Below are positions 1 through 7,725 of a stretch of 64,000 nucleotides of DNA, one piece after another. Source of the stretch: Rufibacter sp. DG15C. Lineage in GTDB: Bacteria > Bacteroidota > Bacteroidia > Cytophagales > Hymenobacteraceae. The notes below the pieces were generated by a model. It saw only the letters and a list, made by a program, of their open reading frames with translations. It ran no database searches and was not told the DNA's origin. Within the stretch, counting starts at the first letter, position 1. Every line of letters starts with the position of its first letter. The stretch is taken from assembly GCF_001577755.1 (NCBI RefSeq), contig NZ_CP010776.1, positions 1,798,001 to 1,862,000 of the forward strand, written 5' to 3'. The position numbers and the translations under genes are program-made.

Positions 1-582
1 GCCAGAGCCGCCCGCGCCGCCGAGGCCGCCGCCAGAGCCAAAGCTGCTCGTGAAGCCGCCGCTGCCGCCAAAGCGGGTAAGCCAGTACCTGCAGCCTCAG
101 ACAATGATGAACCTGCCGCCCCGCGTAGTAGTAACAAAGTAGCCCTTACCCCGGAAGGCGAATTAGTGTCTTCAAACTTCGCCGGCAACAAAGGGAAGTT
201 TGCCTGGCCAGTGGAGCGTGGGTTTATTTCGCAGCGCTTCGGGCGTCATGCCCACCCGGTTTTGAAAGGCGTGGTGATAGAAAACCGCGGACTGGATATT
301 CAGACGGGGGCCAATGAGAAAGTGCGCACCATCTTTGGCGGCAAAGTCTTGGCGGTACAGACCATCCCGGGCATGAACAACATCGTCATGATTCAGCACG
401 GCGAGTATTTCACGGTCTATGCTAAACTGCGCAGCGTGAACGTCTCTGAAGGCCAGCAACTAAGTGCTAAAGATGTGATTGGCACCGTGTACACAGACCA
501 GGAAGGCACCTCAGAACTGCAGTTCCAAATCTGGAAGAACCAAACCAACCTCAATCCAGAAGGCTGGTTGCTACGGAAGTAA
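1..582 (+). CDS. EnvC-like murein hydrolase activator with LytM/M23 domain (5' end outside window)
   Basis: The frame is open from base 1 to the TAA at 580-582, so this is the last 193 residues of a longer protein. The first 30 or so residues are an Ala/Arg/Glu/Lys-rich helical linker, as in the coiled coil of EnvC/NlpD-type proteins. A LytM domain follows (about residue 65 to the end). The metal and catalytic positions of active M23 peptidases look lost: the HxGxD-like site reads NRGLD and the HxH site reads ELQFQ. This fits a non-catalytic activator that switches on a periplasmic amidase at the septum, as known for EnvC. The family assignment is firm; the activator role is inferred. A GTG at 166 would start the bare domain but is probably internal. 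Confidence 0.82.
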   Translation, partial: ARAARAAEAAARAKAAREAAAAAKAGKPVPAASDNDEPAAPRSSNKVALTPEGELVSSNFAGNKGKFAWPVERGFISQRFGRHAHPVLKGVVIENRGLDIQTGANEKVRTIFGGKVLAVQTIPGMNNIVMIQHGEYFTVYAKLRSVNVSEGQQLSAKDVIGTVYTDQEGTSELQFQIWKNQTNLNPEGWLLRK

Positions 583-592
583 TTCATCTTCC

Positions 593-740
593 TTTGTCAT
601 CCTGAAAGGACCTTGTGGGCCAGCTGTAAGGACGTTGCCTAAGTGCAGATGAATAGTTTTATTCGGGATGTTAATATAGAGTTCAACTGCTTAGTTAAAG
701 CCTGTCTAGTTCGATCATAAGGTCCTTTCAGGATGACAAA
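593..740. repeat. TGTCATCC-family inverted-repeat element, copy A
   Basis: The ends 593-614 and 719-740 are perfect 22-bp inverted repeats starting TTTGTCATCCTGAAAGG. The interior has no open frame. Next to the right end lies CTGTCTAGTTCG, which recurs beside the right ends of copies C and D, so the conserved end is longer than the 22 bp. Confidence 0.85.
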
Positions 741-772
741 AGTGAGAGGATTCGCTAGTAGAGTCTAAATAC

Positions 773-813
773 AAAAGAGAAGGCCGATGCTATTGTAGCA
801 TCGGTTCTCTTTT
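773..813. terminator. bidirectional hairpin terminator
   Basis: The stem GGCCGATGCT / AGCATCGG is flanked by AAAAGAGAA and TTCTCTTTT, giving a T-rich tail on either strand. It serves the converging EnvC-like gene and the minus-strand gene ending at 920. Confidence 0.75.
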
Positions 814-822
814 GACAATATT

Positions 823-864
823 GCCGTTTTTGGCCTCTTTTCTGAAAAACAAGCCAAAAACGGC
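823..864. repeat. PAL palindrome 1
   Basis: The outer stem GCCGTTTTTGGC / GCCAAAAACGGC is perfect over 12 bp, around a TTTTCTGAAAA core. Confidence 0.85.
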
Positions 865-919
865 AGCTTTGGTATCTGAAAGTATTATTGAAGTATCGTT
901 AGAAGAAGTTTCTCTTCAT

Positions 920-1549
920 CTAGCTAATCCATGTTGTTCTGCACCAATCAGTGACATTTCCATCTTTATTAAGGAGAATATAATAAGATAGTCCTGCTGG
1001 GTCGTGAGTCGCATGGGTGTTAATGTACACCAGATAGAGTTCGTCAAACTCTATTGCGTTATAAACAGTGATGTAGTGGGCAGAGCCAAAAAGGTCATAT
1101 CTCCATTTTCTCCAGTAATGGTTGATTTTTCCATATCTGATTTTCCTGTTCTTTCCCTTAGAGACTTTTGTAAACACTTTAGGTACAGTTAACTTTGAAT
1201 TCGAGTAGTCGAAGGTGGTGTCAATTAAATGGTTTTGCAGTTGCTTCTCAAGTGATGATATTTTCTTTACCCAGTTGATTCCGCTTGTCTGCACACCGGC
1301 TCTTTCTTTATTCTTATTCTCGCTTATCTTACAAAAAGATAGCATCCAGAGCGTGCTTTTAGATGATTCTATATCATGAAAACCAAGTATCACTTTGCCG
1401 TCGTATCGAAAGCTACTTACTTTCCTTTCTTTAGGTAAAATATCAGTCCCAAGGAAGTTGACTGCGCTCTGCTCAATACTCAAATCCTTTTTCTGTGAAT
1501 AAGCATCAAAGCAACTCAAGTAGAGAAACAGTAGTAGTATCTTTTTCAA
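920..1549 (-). CDS. hypothetical secreted protein, 209 aa
   Basis: The N-terminus (MKKILLLFLYLSCFDAYSQ) is a typical signal peptide with likely cleavage after YSQ or just before it, so the product is probably periplasmic or outer-membrane associated. I do not recognise the family. The mature part is rich in Lys, Ser, Tyr and Trp and has no visible motif. Its base composition is more AT-rich than the RsmI-like gene 20 bp upstream, which suggests a recent or poorly conserved gene. It is the last gene on this strand before a terminator. Confidence 0.6.
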   Translation of the reverse strand: MKKILLLFLYLSCFDAYSQKKDLSIEQSAVNFLGTDILPKERKVSSFRYDGKVILGFHDIESSKSTLWMLSFCKISENKNKERAGVQTSGINWVKKISSLEKQLQNHLIDTTFDYSNSKLTVPKVFTKVSKGKNRKIRYGKINHYWRKWRYDLFGSAHYITVYNAIEFDELYLVYINTHATHDPAGLSYYILLNKDGNVTDWCRTTWIS

Positions 1550-1569
1550 CCTTTATTATTAATGTTAAC

Positions 1570-2283
1570 CTACCGTTTATAAATCAAAAACACCGCCGGC
1601 TGTTTGTGCAGATCTGGAACTTTGCCTTTCCAGTTAGCCACGGTCTTGGTTTGGATGAATTCATTGGGGCCGGTGATGTTGGCTGCAATGCAGAGTTTGG
1701 TGTCCTTGCTTAAGTTCTGTAGCAGGTCCTCAATCATCTGGCGGTTGCGGTAGGGCGTCTCCATGAAAATCTGGGTTTGGTCTTTCTGCTGCATCTCCTT
1801 CTCCAGTCCGCGCAAAGCTTGTAACCGGTCCCGTTTTTCAATAGGCAAATACCCATGAAACGCGAAGGACTGTCCATTGAAGCCAGACGCCATCAAACCC
1901 ATCAAAATCGCTGAAGGTCCTACTAAGGGCACTACTTTGATGCCGTTCTGGTGTGCCAACCGAGCCAGTTCTGCGCCGGGGTCTGCCACGCCGGGACAAC
2001 CCGCCTCAGAGACTACGCCGCCGTCCTGGCCTGCCAGCAAGGGCTTCAGCGCTGCCGACAGTTCAGTGTCTGACGAGTCTTTGTCAATGACCGTAATCTG
2101 CAATTCTTCAATGACCTGCGTTGGTGCAATGGATTTGATGTAGCGGCGGGCCGTGCGGGCATTCTCCACTAGAAAGTACTTTAATTGCGCGGTGACTTCA
2201 GCCACTTGCCGGCAAATGACGGCGTTGGCGGTATCTTCTGCCAAGACCGTGGGGATGAGGAATAGGGTGCCTTTGGTGCTCAT
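1570..2283 (-). CDS. RsmI-like SAM-dependent methyltransferase (tetrapyrrole methylase fold)
   Basis: The 237-aa protein begins MSTKGTLFLIPTVL and carries the features of the RsmI/YraL family: an early LFLIPT strand, SEAGCPGVADPG near residue 95 (SAM-binding loop) and VPLVGPSAILM near 125. RsmI methylates the 2'-O of C1402 in 16S rRNA. Bacteroidota often carry a second, more divergent member, so the exact substrate is uncertain. The ATG at 2283 is chosen because upstream residues are not family-like and because it lies 1 bp after the stop of the hydrolase gene at 2285, making a tight two-gene operon. Confidence 0.8.
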   Translation of the reverse strand: MSTKGTLFLIPTVLAEDTANAVICRQVAEVTAQLKYFLVENARTARRYIKSIAPTQVIEELQITVIDKDSSDTELSAALKPLLAGQDGGVVSEAGCPGVADPGAELARLAHQNGIKVVPLVGPSAILMGLMASGFNGQSFAFHGYLPIEKRDRLQALRGLEKEMQQKDQTQIFMETPYRNRQMIEDLLQNLSKDTKLCIAANITGPNEFIQTKTVANWKGKVPDLHKQPAVFLIYKR

Positions 2284-2284
2284 C

Positions 2285-3052
2285 TTAGGCTTGCAGGAAC
2301 TGGTTGACGATGGCAAAGAACTCCTGCGGCTTTTCGGCGTGTAGCCAGTGGCCGGCTCCTTCAATGGTTTCTATGCGCGCCTGCGGGAACAACTTTTGAA
2401 TCTCTGCCGTGTCTTGCTCTGGTTTGATGTAACGGGAATTTCCGCCTCTAATAAACAGCGTAGGTTTGTTGAACGGCGTGTCAGAAACTACTTGGTCCAG
2501 GATGCTGGGCAGGTTAGCCTCAATGGCGTCAATGTTCAAGCGCCAGCCGAAGGTGTTGTCCTCTTTGCGGTATAGGTTCTTGAGCAGGAACATGCGCGTG
2601 CCCACGTCACTCTCTTTCTGGGCTAATATGGCATCTGCGTCGTTGCGGCTTTGCAGGGTGTTCAAATCAATGGAGCGTAGACCTTCCAGAATAGCGTCAT
2701 GGTGCGGCGGATAGGCTTTAGGGGCAATGTCCGCGACAATCAACTTAGAGAGTTTGTCTGGGTGTTGCACGGCAAAATTCATAGCTACTTTTCCGCCCAT
2801 GGAATGCCCCAGAATGATAGGGTTCTGGATGTTGTGTTGTTCAATAAACTCAGCCAGGTCATCGGTCATCAACTGGTAGGAGAACTCATCTGAATGCGGA
2901 GAGCGGCCGTGGTTGCGCAGGTCCAGCAGGTACACTTGGTGGGTTTCTGAGAATTGCTTGCCCAAGGTCTGCCAGTTGTCTGAGGTCCCGAAGAGGCCGT
3001 GCATGATGATGAGCGGCGAGCCTTCGCCCAGGGTGCGATAGTGTAATTCCAT
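2285..3052 (-). CDS. alpha/beta-fold hydrolase, YbfF-like
   Basis: The 255-aa protein has a complete alpha/beta-hydrolase core: oxyanion region HGLFGTSDNW, an LLDLRNHGRS motif, the nucleophile elbow GHSMGGK (Ser near residue 103) and the catalytic His in GAGHWLHAEKP near the C-terminus. It matches the short-chain esterase YbfF group; the natural substrate is unknown. It is the first gene of a minus-strand pair with the RsmI-like gene. Confidence 0.82.
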   Translation of the reverse strand: MELHYRTLGEGSPLIIMHGLFGTSDNWQTLGKQFSETHQVYLLDLRNHGRSPHSDEFSYQLMTDDLAEFIEQHNIQNPIILGHSMGGKVAMNFAVQHPDKLSKLIVADIAPKAYPPHHDAILEGLRSIDLNTLQSRNDADAILAQKESDVGTRMFLLKNLYRKEDNTFGWRLNIDAIEANLPSILDQVVSDTPFNKPTLFIRGGNSRYIKPEQDTAEIQKLFPQARIETIEGAGHWLHAEKPQEFFAIVNQFLQA

Positions 3053-3077
3053 ATGAATTGTCCTTAGAGGGAAGTAT

Positions 3078-3104
3078 CGTTTTTGGCCTGTTTTACAGAA
3101 AACA
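3078..3104. repeat. PAL palindrome 2, one degraded arm, overlapping a gene end
   Basis: The left half reads CGTTTTTGGCCTGTTTT and the core ACAGAAAACAG is present, but the right arm has decayed (GATGAATTTCG). The minus-strand gene 3093-3671 takes its last codons and stop from this copy. Confidence 0.65.
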
Positions 3105-3671
3105 GATGAATTTCGTTTTAACCGAGTACGCGGCGCGGGGCCAAAGGGCCTTCAGTTGTTCTAGGTCTATGAGCAAAGAGGTAATGGTCAATTGACTTCC
3201 GTCTGCCAGCGTGAGCGTGAGGTACTTGTAAGGGCTCCAGAAGAAACTGTTGGACGCGCATTTGGTTTCTTGCACCGCGCGCACTTGAGTGGCATCTAAG
3301 TAATACCGTTGGCCCGGCCGTAACAGCAGGGCTACTCCGCTCTTGGCATCAAGCTCCAACGCGCTTTCCTGCTCAAACCGCCAGTACTGGAAGTGCACAA
3401 ACAAGCTAGGCAGGGAGAACAACAGTAAGGCAGACCCAATCCCCGCAGCCAAGCCTTTCTCCAGCATAGTGTCTGTCTGCGCCCTAGGAATCAAACTCAG
3501 AATAGAAGCGCCCAGCCAGGTGCCAATGGCGGACCAGAACACCATCCCGAACTGCCGGGCCGGCGCTAGGTAGTAGACTTTGCTCTTGCGGGAAAAGACC
3601 TTCAGTAGGAAGCCCACCACATAATGCGCCAGCACCAGAAAGGCCGTCATCTTTATGATAGTCCCTATCAT
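3093..3671 (-). CDS. hypothetical membrane protein with PH-like C-terminal domain
   Basis: The 192-aa protein has hydrophobic segments near residues 5-25, 42-62 and 75-95. A soluble C-terminal part of about 90 residues is rich in beta-type sequence (GQRYYLDATQVRAV, YKYLTLTLADGSQLTITSLL), which resembles bacterial PH-like domains. The function is unknown. The final residues KTKFICFL come from a PAL repeat, so the C-terminus appears to have been replaced or extended when the repeat arrived. It sits between the hydrolase and pdxJ on the same strand. Confidence 0.55.
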   Translation of the reverse strand: MIGTIIKMTAFLVLAHYVVGFLLKVFSRKSKVYYLAPARQFGMVFWSAIGTWLGASILSLIPRAQTDTMLEKGLAAGIGSALLLFSLPSLFVHFQYWRFEQESALELDAKSGVALLLRPGQRYYLDATQVRAVQETKCASNSFFWSPYKYLTLTLADGSQLTITSLLIDLEQLKALWPRAAYSVKTKFICFL

Positions 3672-3679
3672 ATGAGGGG

Positions 3680-3717
3680 CGTTTTTGGGCTACTTTTCAG
3701 AAAACAGGCAAAAAACG
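3680..3717. repeat. PAL palindrome 3
   Basis: Arms CGTTTTTGGGCT and AGGCAAAAAACG, two mismatches in the stem; 13 bp from the pdxJ stop codon. Confidence 0.8.
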
Positions 3718-3729
3718 GAAGTTCTAGCA

Positions 3730-4446
3730 TTAGTAGTTGAGTTGGCGCAGGTACAGTTGAATGGTATTCTCCAGGCCAAAATATAGCGCATCACAAATCA
3801 GGGCGTGACCAATGGAAACTTCCTGTAGATTAGGGAGACGCTCTTTCAGGAAACGCAGGTTGTCCAGGTCCAGGTCATGGCCGGCGTTCAGGCCTAGGTT
3901 GCATTGCTGGGCTACTTTGGCGGCCTCGGCGTACGGGGCCACGGCTTTCTCGCGGTCTGCCAGGTACTGAGAGGCGTAGGCCTCGGTGTAGAGTTCTATG
4001 CGGTCTGTGCCCGTCAAGGCGGCGCCTTCTACCTGCTTGTTGTCTGGGTCTACAAAAATGGACGTTCTGATGCCCTGCTCTTTAAACTGCGCGATGATGT
4101 CTACCAGAAAATCTTTGTGCTTGATGGTATCCCAACCAGCGTTAGAGGTGATGGCGTCGGGGGCATCGGGTACCAAGGTTACTTGCTCGGGCTTCACGCT
4201 AAGGACCAGTTGGATGAAGTCTGGCGTGGGGTTTCCTTCAATGTTGAACTCGGTGGTGACGGCGGGTTTCAAGTCCAGAACGTCTTGGTAGCGGATGTGG
4301 CGTTCATCGGGGCGCGGGTGCACGGTGATGCCCTGCGCGCCAAACCGTTCGCAGTCCAATGCCGTTTGAAGAACATTAGGTCGGTTGCCGCCGCGGGCGT
4401 TCCGCAACGTGGCTATTTTATTTATATTTACGCTCAGTTTCGTCAT
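3730..4446 (-). CDS. pdxJ: pyridoxine 5'-phosphate synthase
   Basis: PdxJ condenses 1-deoxy-D-xylulose 5-phosphate with 3-amino-1-hydroxyacetone phosphate to make pyridoxine 5'-phosphate. The 238-aa product has the family start [20 protein letters not shown], then the substrate loops [31 protein letters not shown] and [12 protein letters not shown], and the final [15 protein letters not shown]. The ATG at 4446 is used because the 23 upstream in-frame residues are not part of the family. A candidate promoter lies 40-75 bp upstream. The gene is divergent from the yqeY-type gene at 4572. Confidence 0.95.
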   Translation of the reverse strand: MTKLSVNINKIATLRNARGGNRPNVLQTALDCERFGAQGITVHPRPDERHIRYQDVLDLKPAVTTEFNIEGNPTPDFIQLVLSVKPEQVTLVPDAPDAITSNAGWDTIKHKDFLVDIIAQFKEQGIRTSIFVDPDNKQVEGAALTGTDRIELYTEAYASQYLADREKAVAPYAEAAKVAQQCNLGLNAGHDLDLDNLRFLKERLPNLQEVSIGHALICDALYFGLENTIQLYLRQLNY

Positions 4447-4489
4447 GATTGTCGCGTTTGATTTGGTCACTACCCTCATACGGGCTGGG

Positions 4490-4522
4490 CAAAGATAAAA
4501 ACAATTTGACGGCACCCTTCAA
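4490..4522 (-). promoter_or_regulatory. candidate promoter for pdxJ
   Basis: On the minus strand, TATCTTTG (4490-4497) matches the Bacteroidota -7 box TAnnTTTG, with a TTG at 4520-4522 after a 22-bp spacer. Predicted start about 35 bp before the pdxJ ATG. Confidence 0.4.
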
Positions 4523-4571
4523 TAGATGTCTCACGCCGGTTGCCTTTATGGGAGCCTTACAAAATTTAACT

Positions 4572-5033
4572 ATGAGTTTAAAAGCAAACGTAGAAGCAGG
4601 TATCAAGCAAGCCATGCTGGCCAAAGACAAGACCCGTCTGCAAGCCTTAAGAAGCATCAAGTCGCAGATTCTTTTAGCCGAAACCGAGAAAGGCGGCGCC
4701 GAAGAATTGACCCAGGACGCTGAGATGAAACTGTTGACTAAGTCGGCTAAACAGCGCCGCGACTCAGCTGAGATTTACCGCACCCAGGGCCGTCAGGATT
4801 TGGAAGAAGTAGAGTTGGCAGAACTGGCCGTGATTGAGGAGTTTCTGCCTAAGCAACTGGACGAAGGAGATTTGCGTGAGCGTCTTCTGGAAATCATTCA
4901 GCGCGTGGGTGCCTTGGGGCCATCAGACATGGGCAAAGTGATGGGCGTAGCCTCCAGAGAACTGGCCGGCCTAGCCGATGGTAGAGCTATCTCCAGCGCG
5001 GTAAGCGCATTGTTAAACAATACCAACGCCTAA
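4572..5033 (+). CDS. GatB/YqeY domain protein
   Basis: The 153-aa product starts MSLKANVEAGIKQAML and matches the stand-alone YqeY family throughout (RLQALRSIKSQI, AKQRRDSAEIY, EEFLPKQL, and a C-terminal GKVMG..SRELAGLADGR). This family resembles the tail domain of the GatB amidotransferase subunit; its cellular role is unclear. The ATG at 4572 is preferred over the in-frame start at 4449, whose added residues are not family-like. It is 11 bp upstream of the CvpA-type gene, so probably co-transcribed. Confidence 0.88.
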   Translation: MSLKANVEAGIKQAMLAKDKTRLQALRSIKSQILLAETEKGGAEELTQDAEMKLLTKSAKQRRDSAEIYRTQGRQDLEEVELAELAVIEEFLPKQLDEGDLRERLLEIIQRVGALGPSDMGKVMGVASRELAGLADGRAISSAVSALLNNTNA

Positions 5034-5044
5034 GTATTACCTGA

Positions 5045-5554
5045 TTGAGCACGTTTGACATGTTTCTGCTTCTTCCGGTGGCCTATGGCGCCATTAAAGG
5101 GTTGTGGAAAGGCTTGATTTTAGAGGTTGCCTCTCTGGCCGCGTTGGTGATTATCACGGTCTTTGGGGTGAAACTAGTGAGCATGGCGTCTCCTACCATC
5201 AATGAATGGCTGGGCGACAGCGCCGGCTTCTTGCCGTTTTTGCCATATTTACTGGTGTTCATTGCCATCGGGTTTGCGGTGCGTTTCATTGGCCTTCTCT
5301 TGAAGAAGACTGTTAATCTCACGCCGCTGGGGCTGTTGGATAAAGTGGGCGGTGCCTTCTTTGGGGCGCTCAAGTGGGGGTTTGCCGTGTGCCTGCTGGT
5401 GTACTTCGCCAACAACGCCGGGTTAGACACTGCCTTTGCCACCGTGAAGGAATCCTCTGTCTATCCTTTTTACTTAGAGGCCGCGCCCAGCGCCTGGGCC
5501 TTTGTGCAATGGGTGATTCCGGTGGGCAAAGATGCCTTAGGCGCGCTTCAATAA
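5045..5554 (+). CDS. CvpA family membrane protein
   Basis: The 169-aa protein has four hydrophobic segments and the CvpA signature start (FDMFLLLPVAYGAIKGLWKGLILEVASL). Family members are inner-membrane proteins first linked to colicin V production and also to envelope stress resistance. The TTG at 5045 is used because relatives begin a few residues before the first hydrophobic segment; an ATG at 5060 is the alternative. Confidence 0.85.
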   Translation: MSTFDMFLLLPVAYGAIKGLWKGLILEVASLAALVIITVFGVKLVSMASPTINEWLGDSAGFLPFLPYLLVFIAIGFAVRFIGLLLKKTVNLTPLGLLDKVGGAFFGALKWGFAVCLLVYFANNAGLDTAFATVKESSVYPFYLEAAPSAWAFVQWVIPVGKDALGALQ

Positions 5555-5565
5555 AATTTTCCTTT

Positions 5566-5605
5566 CCGTTTTTGGCCTGTTTTCTGAAAAACAGGCCAAA
5601 AACGG
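5566..5605. repeat. PAL palindrome 4, perfect copy
   Basis: The arms CCGTTTTTGGCCTGTTTT and AAAACAGGCCAAAAACGG are perfect 18-bp complements around CTGA; with flanks TTT/AAA the stem is 21 bp. It lies 11 bp after the cvpA stop. No T-tract follows the stem directly, unlike a standard terminator. Best reference copy of the family in this window. Confidence 0.95.
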
Positions 5606-5632
5606 AAATTCTTTTCTTTCAGTATCTACTCT

Positions 5633-6205
5633 GTGCTTCTGCTCCTGGACAATTTTGATTCGTTCACTTACAACCTCTATGACTATTTTAAACAGATAGG
5701 CGTGGAGGTAGAAGTGCGTCGCAACAACGTGTCTTTGGAGGAATTACAGAAGCTTCCCTTAGAAGGTATTGTGCTGTCGCCGGGGCCGGGCACGCCCGAG
5801 AAGGCCGGAGTCATGCCAGCCGTTATTGACTACTACCATGACCGGCTGCCCATGCTGGGGATTTGTTTGGGACACCAGGCCTTGGGGCAGTTCTTTGGCG
5901 GGCAGGTAGTCAAAGCACTCAGGCCCATGCACGGTAAAATCTCTGAGATTACCTGCGCACCAGACCCTTTGTTTGCTAACATGCCGCAGAAGGTGCAGGT
6001 GGTACGCTACCATTCGCTAGTGGTGACAGAGGCGCCGACTTCATTAATACCGCTGGCGCAAACAAAAGAAGGCGAACTGATGGCGTTTAAGCATAACCGA
6101 TTGCCGCTCTATGCGTTGCAGTTCCACCCCGAGGCGGCTTTGACTACTCATGGGCTCACTATGCTTAAAAATTGGGTAGATATTGTTAATATTACAACCC
6201 ACTAG
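5633..6205 (+). CDS. glutamine amidotransferase, anthranilate/aminodeoxychorismate synthase component II
   Basis: The 190-aa class I glutamine amidotransferase has the LLLLDNFDSFTYNLYDYF start, the oxyanion motif SPGPGTPE, the nucleophile loop LGICLGHQALG (Cys near residue 79) and the His/Glu pair in QFHPEA. It supplies ammonia to a chorismate-using partner, making anthranilate (TrpG) or 4-amino-4-deoxychorismate (PabA). No trpE or pabB gene is nearby, so the two cannot be told apart. The GTG at 5633 is the start that keeps the usual N-terminal strand. Confidence 0.88.
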   Translation: MLLLLDNFDSFTYNLYDYFKQIGVEVEVRRNNVSLEELQKLPLEGIVLSPGPGTPEKAGVMPAVIDYYHDRLPMLGICLGHQALGQFFGGQVVKALRPMHGKISEITCAPDPLFANMPQKVQVVRYHSLVVTEAPTSLIPLAQTKEGELMAFKHNRLPLYALQFHPEAALTTHGLTMLKNWVDIVNITTH

Positions 6206-6244
6206 AAGTTTTTAAGTACGATTACCACAACCGATTCTCTACAC

Positions 6245-7009
6245 ATGGACCTGGAAATAAAGAAGGAAGGCGGGTTTGAATTCATAGACGAGGGCGAAGG
6301 CCAAGTGCTGATTCTGTTACACGGGCTTTTTGGCGCGCTCAGTAACTGGCAGGGGGTGGTGTCGCATTTCAGTAAAAATTACCGGGTAGTCATCCCGATG
6401 ATGCCTCTGTATACAATGCCTTTGCCGCAAGCCAGTGTGCCTGGGCTGGTGGAGTTTGTAGAGGAGTTTGTGGCCTTCAAGAACCTGTCTGACTTGACCC
6501 TACTTGGCAACTCCCTGGGTGGACACGTGGCGTTAGAGTATGCCATTAAAAACCCAAGCTATGTGAAGCGCTTAGTTTTAACAGGGAGCTCCGGGTTGTT
6601 TGAAGACTCCATGGGTGGCTCGTTCCCTAAGCGCGGTAACTATGCCTTTGTGAAGGAACGCGTTGAGTATACCTTCTACTACCCAGAGACGGCCACCAAA
6701 GAACTGGTAGACGAGGTCTTTGACATCACCAACAGCAATCCCAAAGTGTTGCGCATCATTTCCATTGCCAAGTCGGCGCAGCGTAACAACATGGCAAAAG
6801 ATTTAGTGAAAATCACAGCGCCTACTTTATTAATCTGGGGTTTGAATGACACCATTACGCCGCCTATTGTGGCGCATGAGTTCAACAGACTCATTCAAAA
6901 CTCAGAACTGCACTTCATAGACCATTGCTGCCACGCCCCCATGATGGAACATCCAGACGCCTTTAACAGTATCTTAGATAGATTTCTGATAAAGACCGCC
7001 TCTGTATGA
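6245..7009 (+). CDS. alpha/beta-fold hydrolase
   Basis: The 254-aa protein shows HGLFGALSNWQ (oxyanion region), the nucleophile elbow GNSLGGHVALEYA (Ser near residue 92), an Asp in LIWGLNDTITP and a late His in DHCCHAPMMEHP. The substrate is unknown. Its stop overlaps the start of the CBS-domain gene by 4 bp (ATGA), so the two are translationally coupled. Confidence 0.82.
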   Translation: MDLEIKKEGGFEFIDEGEGQVLILLHGLFGALSNWQGVVSHFSKNYRVVIPMMPLYTMPLPQASVPGLVEFVEEFVAFKNLSDLTLLGNSLGGHVALEYAIKNPSYVKRLVLTGSSGLFEDSMGGSFPKRGNYAFVKERVEYTFYYPETATKELVDEVFDITNSNPKVLRIISIAKSAQRNNMAKDLVKITAPTLLIWGLNDTITPPIVAHEFNRLIQNSELHFIDHCCHAPMMEHPDAFNSILDRFLIKTASV

Positions 7010-7671
7010 TTGCCGAAGAATTGATTAATCAAATGGTGCCTCCGTTAAAACTCTCTGACTCAGGGGAAAAGGCGGTGAGGTGGATGGAAGAGTTCAGGCT
7101 GAACCAGCTGCCCGTGGTCAAAAACCGGAAATATCTGGGCTTGGTCACGGAAGACGATGTGCTGGAGGCAAAAAATGGTGACCTTGTTTTAGAACAGATT
7201 CCCTTTGACTTTGAGCACGTGCATGTGCAGCAGAACCAGCACTTTTACAGTGTTATGGAACTGGCCATCAAAAACAAGGTGCAGGTAGTACCGGTTCTGG
7301 ATGAATTGCATGAGTACTTAGGGGTCATCACAGTAAGCGACACCATTGCCGCCTTCGGGCAGATGTCTGCTATGCAGGGACAGGGAGGAATTCTGGTGTT
7401 GAGCATGGCGGAACGGGACTACTCGCTCTCGGAGATAAGCCGTCTGGTTGAGTCTAACAACGCCAAGATTTTGAGCGCCTACGTCTCTCCAGATGAGGTA
7501 GATGTTTTTCAGATGAAGCTTACCTTGAAGATCAATACCGCAGACCTTACCAGAATTGTGGCTACGTTAGAGCGCTTCGGGTATAAAATTACGGCTCAGT
7601 TCCAAGATGCAGGCAACACAGATGAGGACCAAGACCGCTTGGATATGCTCATGCGGTATCTAAATGTATAA
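7006..7671 (+). CDS. CBS-domain protein
   Basis: The 221-aa protein has a pair of CBS domains (about residues 5-60 and 70-130; motifs LPVVKNRKYLGLVTEDDVLE and VVPVLDELHEYLGVITVSDTI). These usually bind adenine nucleotides. A C-terminal region of about 80 residues (GILVLSMAERDYSLSEISR onward) is ACT-like in pattern. It is of the AcuB-like type, with no known partner. It follows the hydrolase by overlap and precedes nadK by 54 bp. Confidence 0.8.
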   Translation: MIAEELINQMVPPLKLSDSGEKAVRWMEEFRLNQLPVVKNRKYLGLVTEDDVLEAKNGDLVLEQIPFDFEHVHVQQNQHFYSVMELAIKNKVQVVPVLDELHEYLGVITVSDTIAAFGQMSAMQGQGGILVLSMAERDYSLSEISRLVESNNAKILSAYVSPDEVDVFQMKLTLKINTADLTRIVATLERFGYKITAQFQDAGNTDEDQDRLDMLMRYLNV

Positions 7672-7686
7672 CCTTCTGCTCTCTAG

Positions 7687-7716
7687 TTGGCTTTCTAAAA
7701 GTCTTTCCTATTTCTG
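7687..7716 (+). promoter_or_regulatory. weak candidate promoter before nadK
   Basis: TTGG (7687-7690) and TATTTCTG (7709-7716) are spaced 18 bp and approximate the Bacteroidota consensus with one mismatch in the -7 box. Confidence 0.25.
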
Positions 7717-7725
7717 CAATACCCT

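Larger units (their letters stand above)
583..919. other. intergenic region made of repeats
   Basis: No gene is seen. In order it holds a 148-bp inverted-repeat element (593-740), a strong bidirectional hairpin terminator (773-813) and a PAL palindrome (823-864). The flanking genes converge on it. Confidence 0.8.

Noticed and set aside
593-740. Small RNA or riboswitch in the first gap
   Set aside because: The structure is explained by the inverted ends of a repeat family that recurs elsewhere.
3904-4461. Plus-strand open frame opposite pdxJ
   Set aside because: Antisense to pdxJ; composition follows the third-position bias of the real gene.
5563-5608. PAL 4 as a classic intrinsic terminator
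   Set aside because: The perfect stem ends with an A-rich arm and is followed by AATTC rather than a T-run; kept as a repeat.
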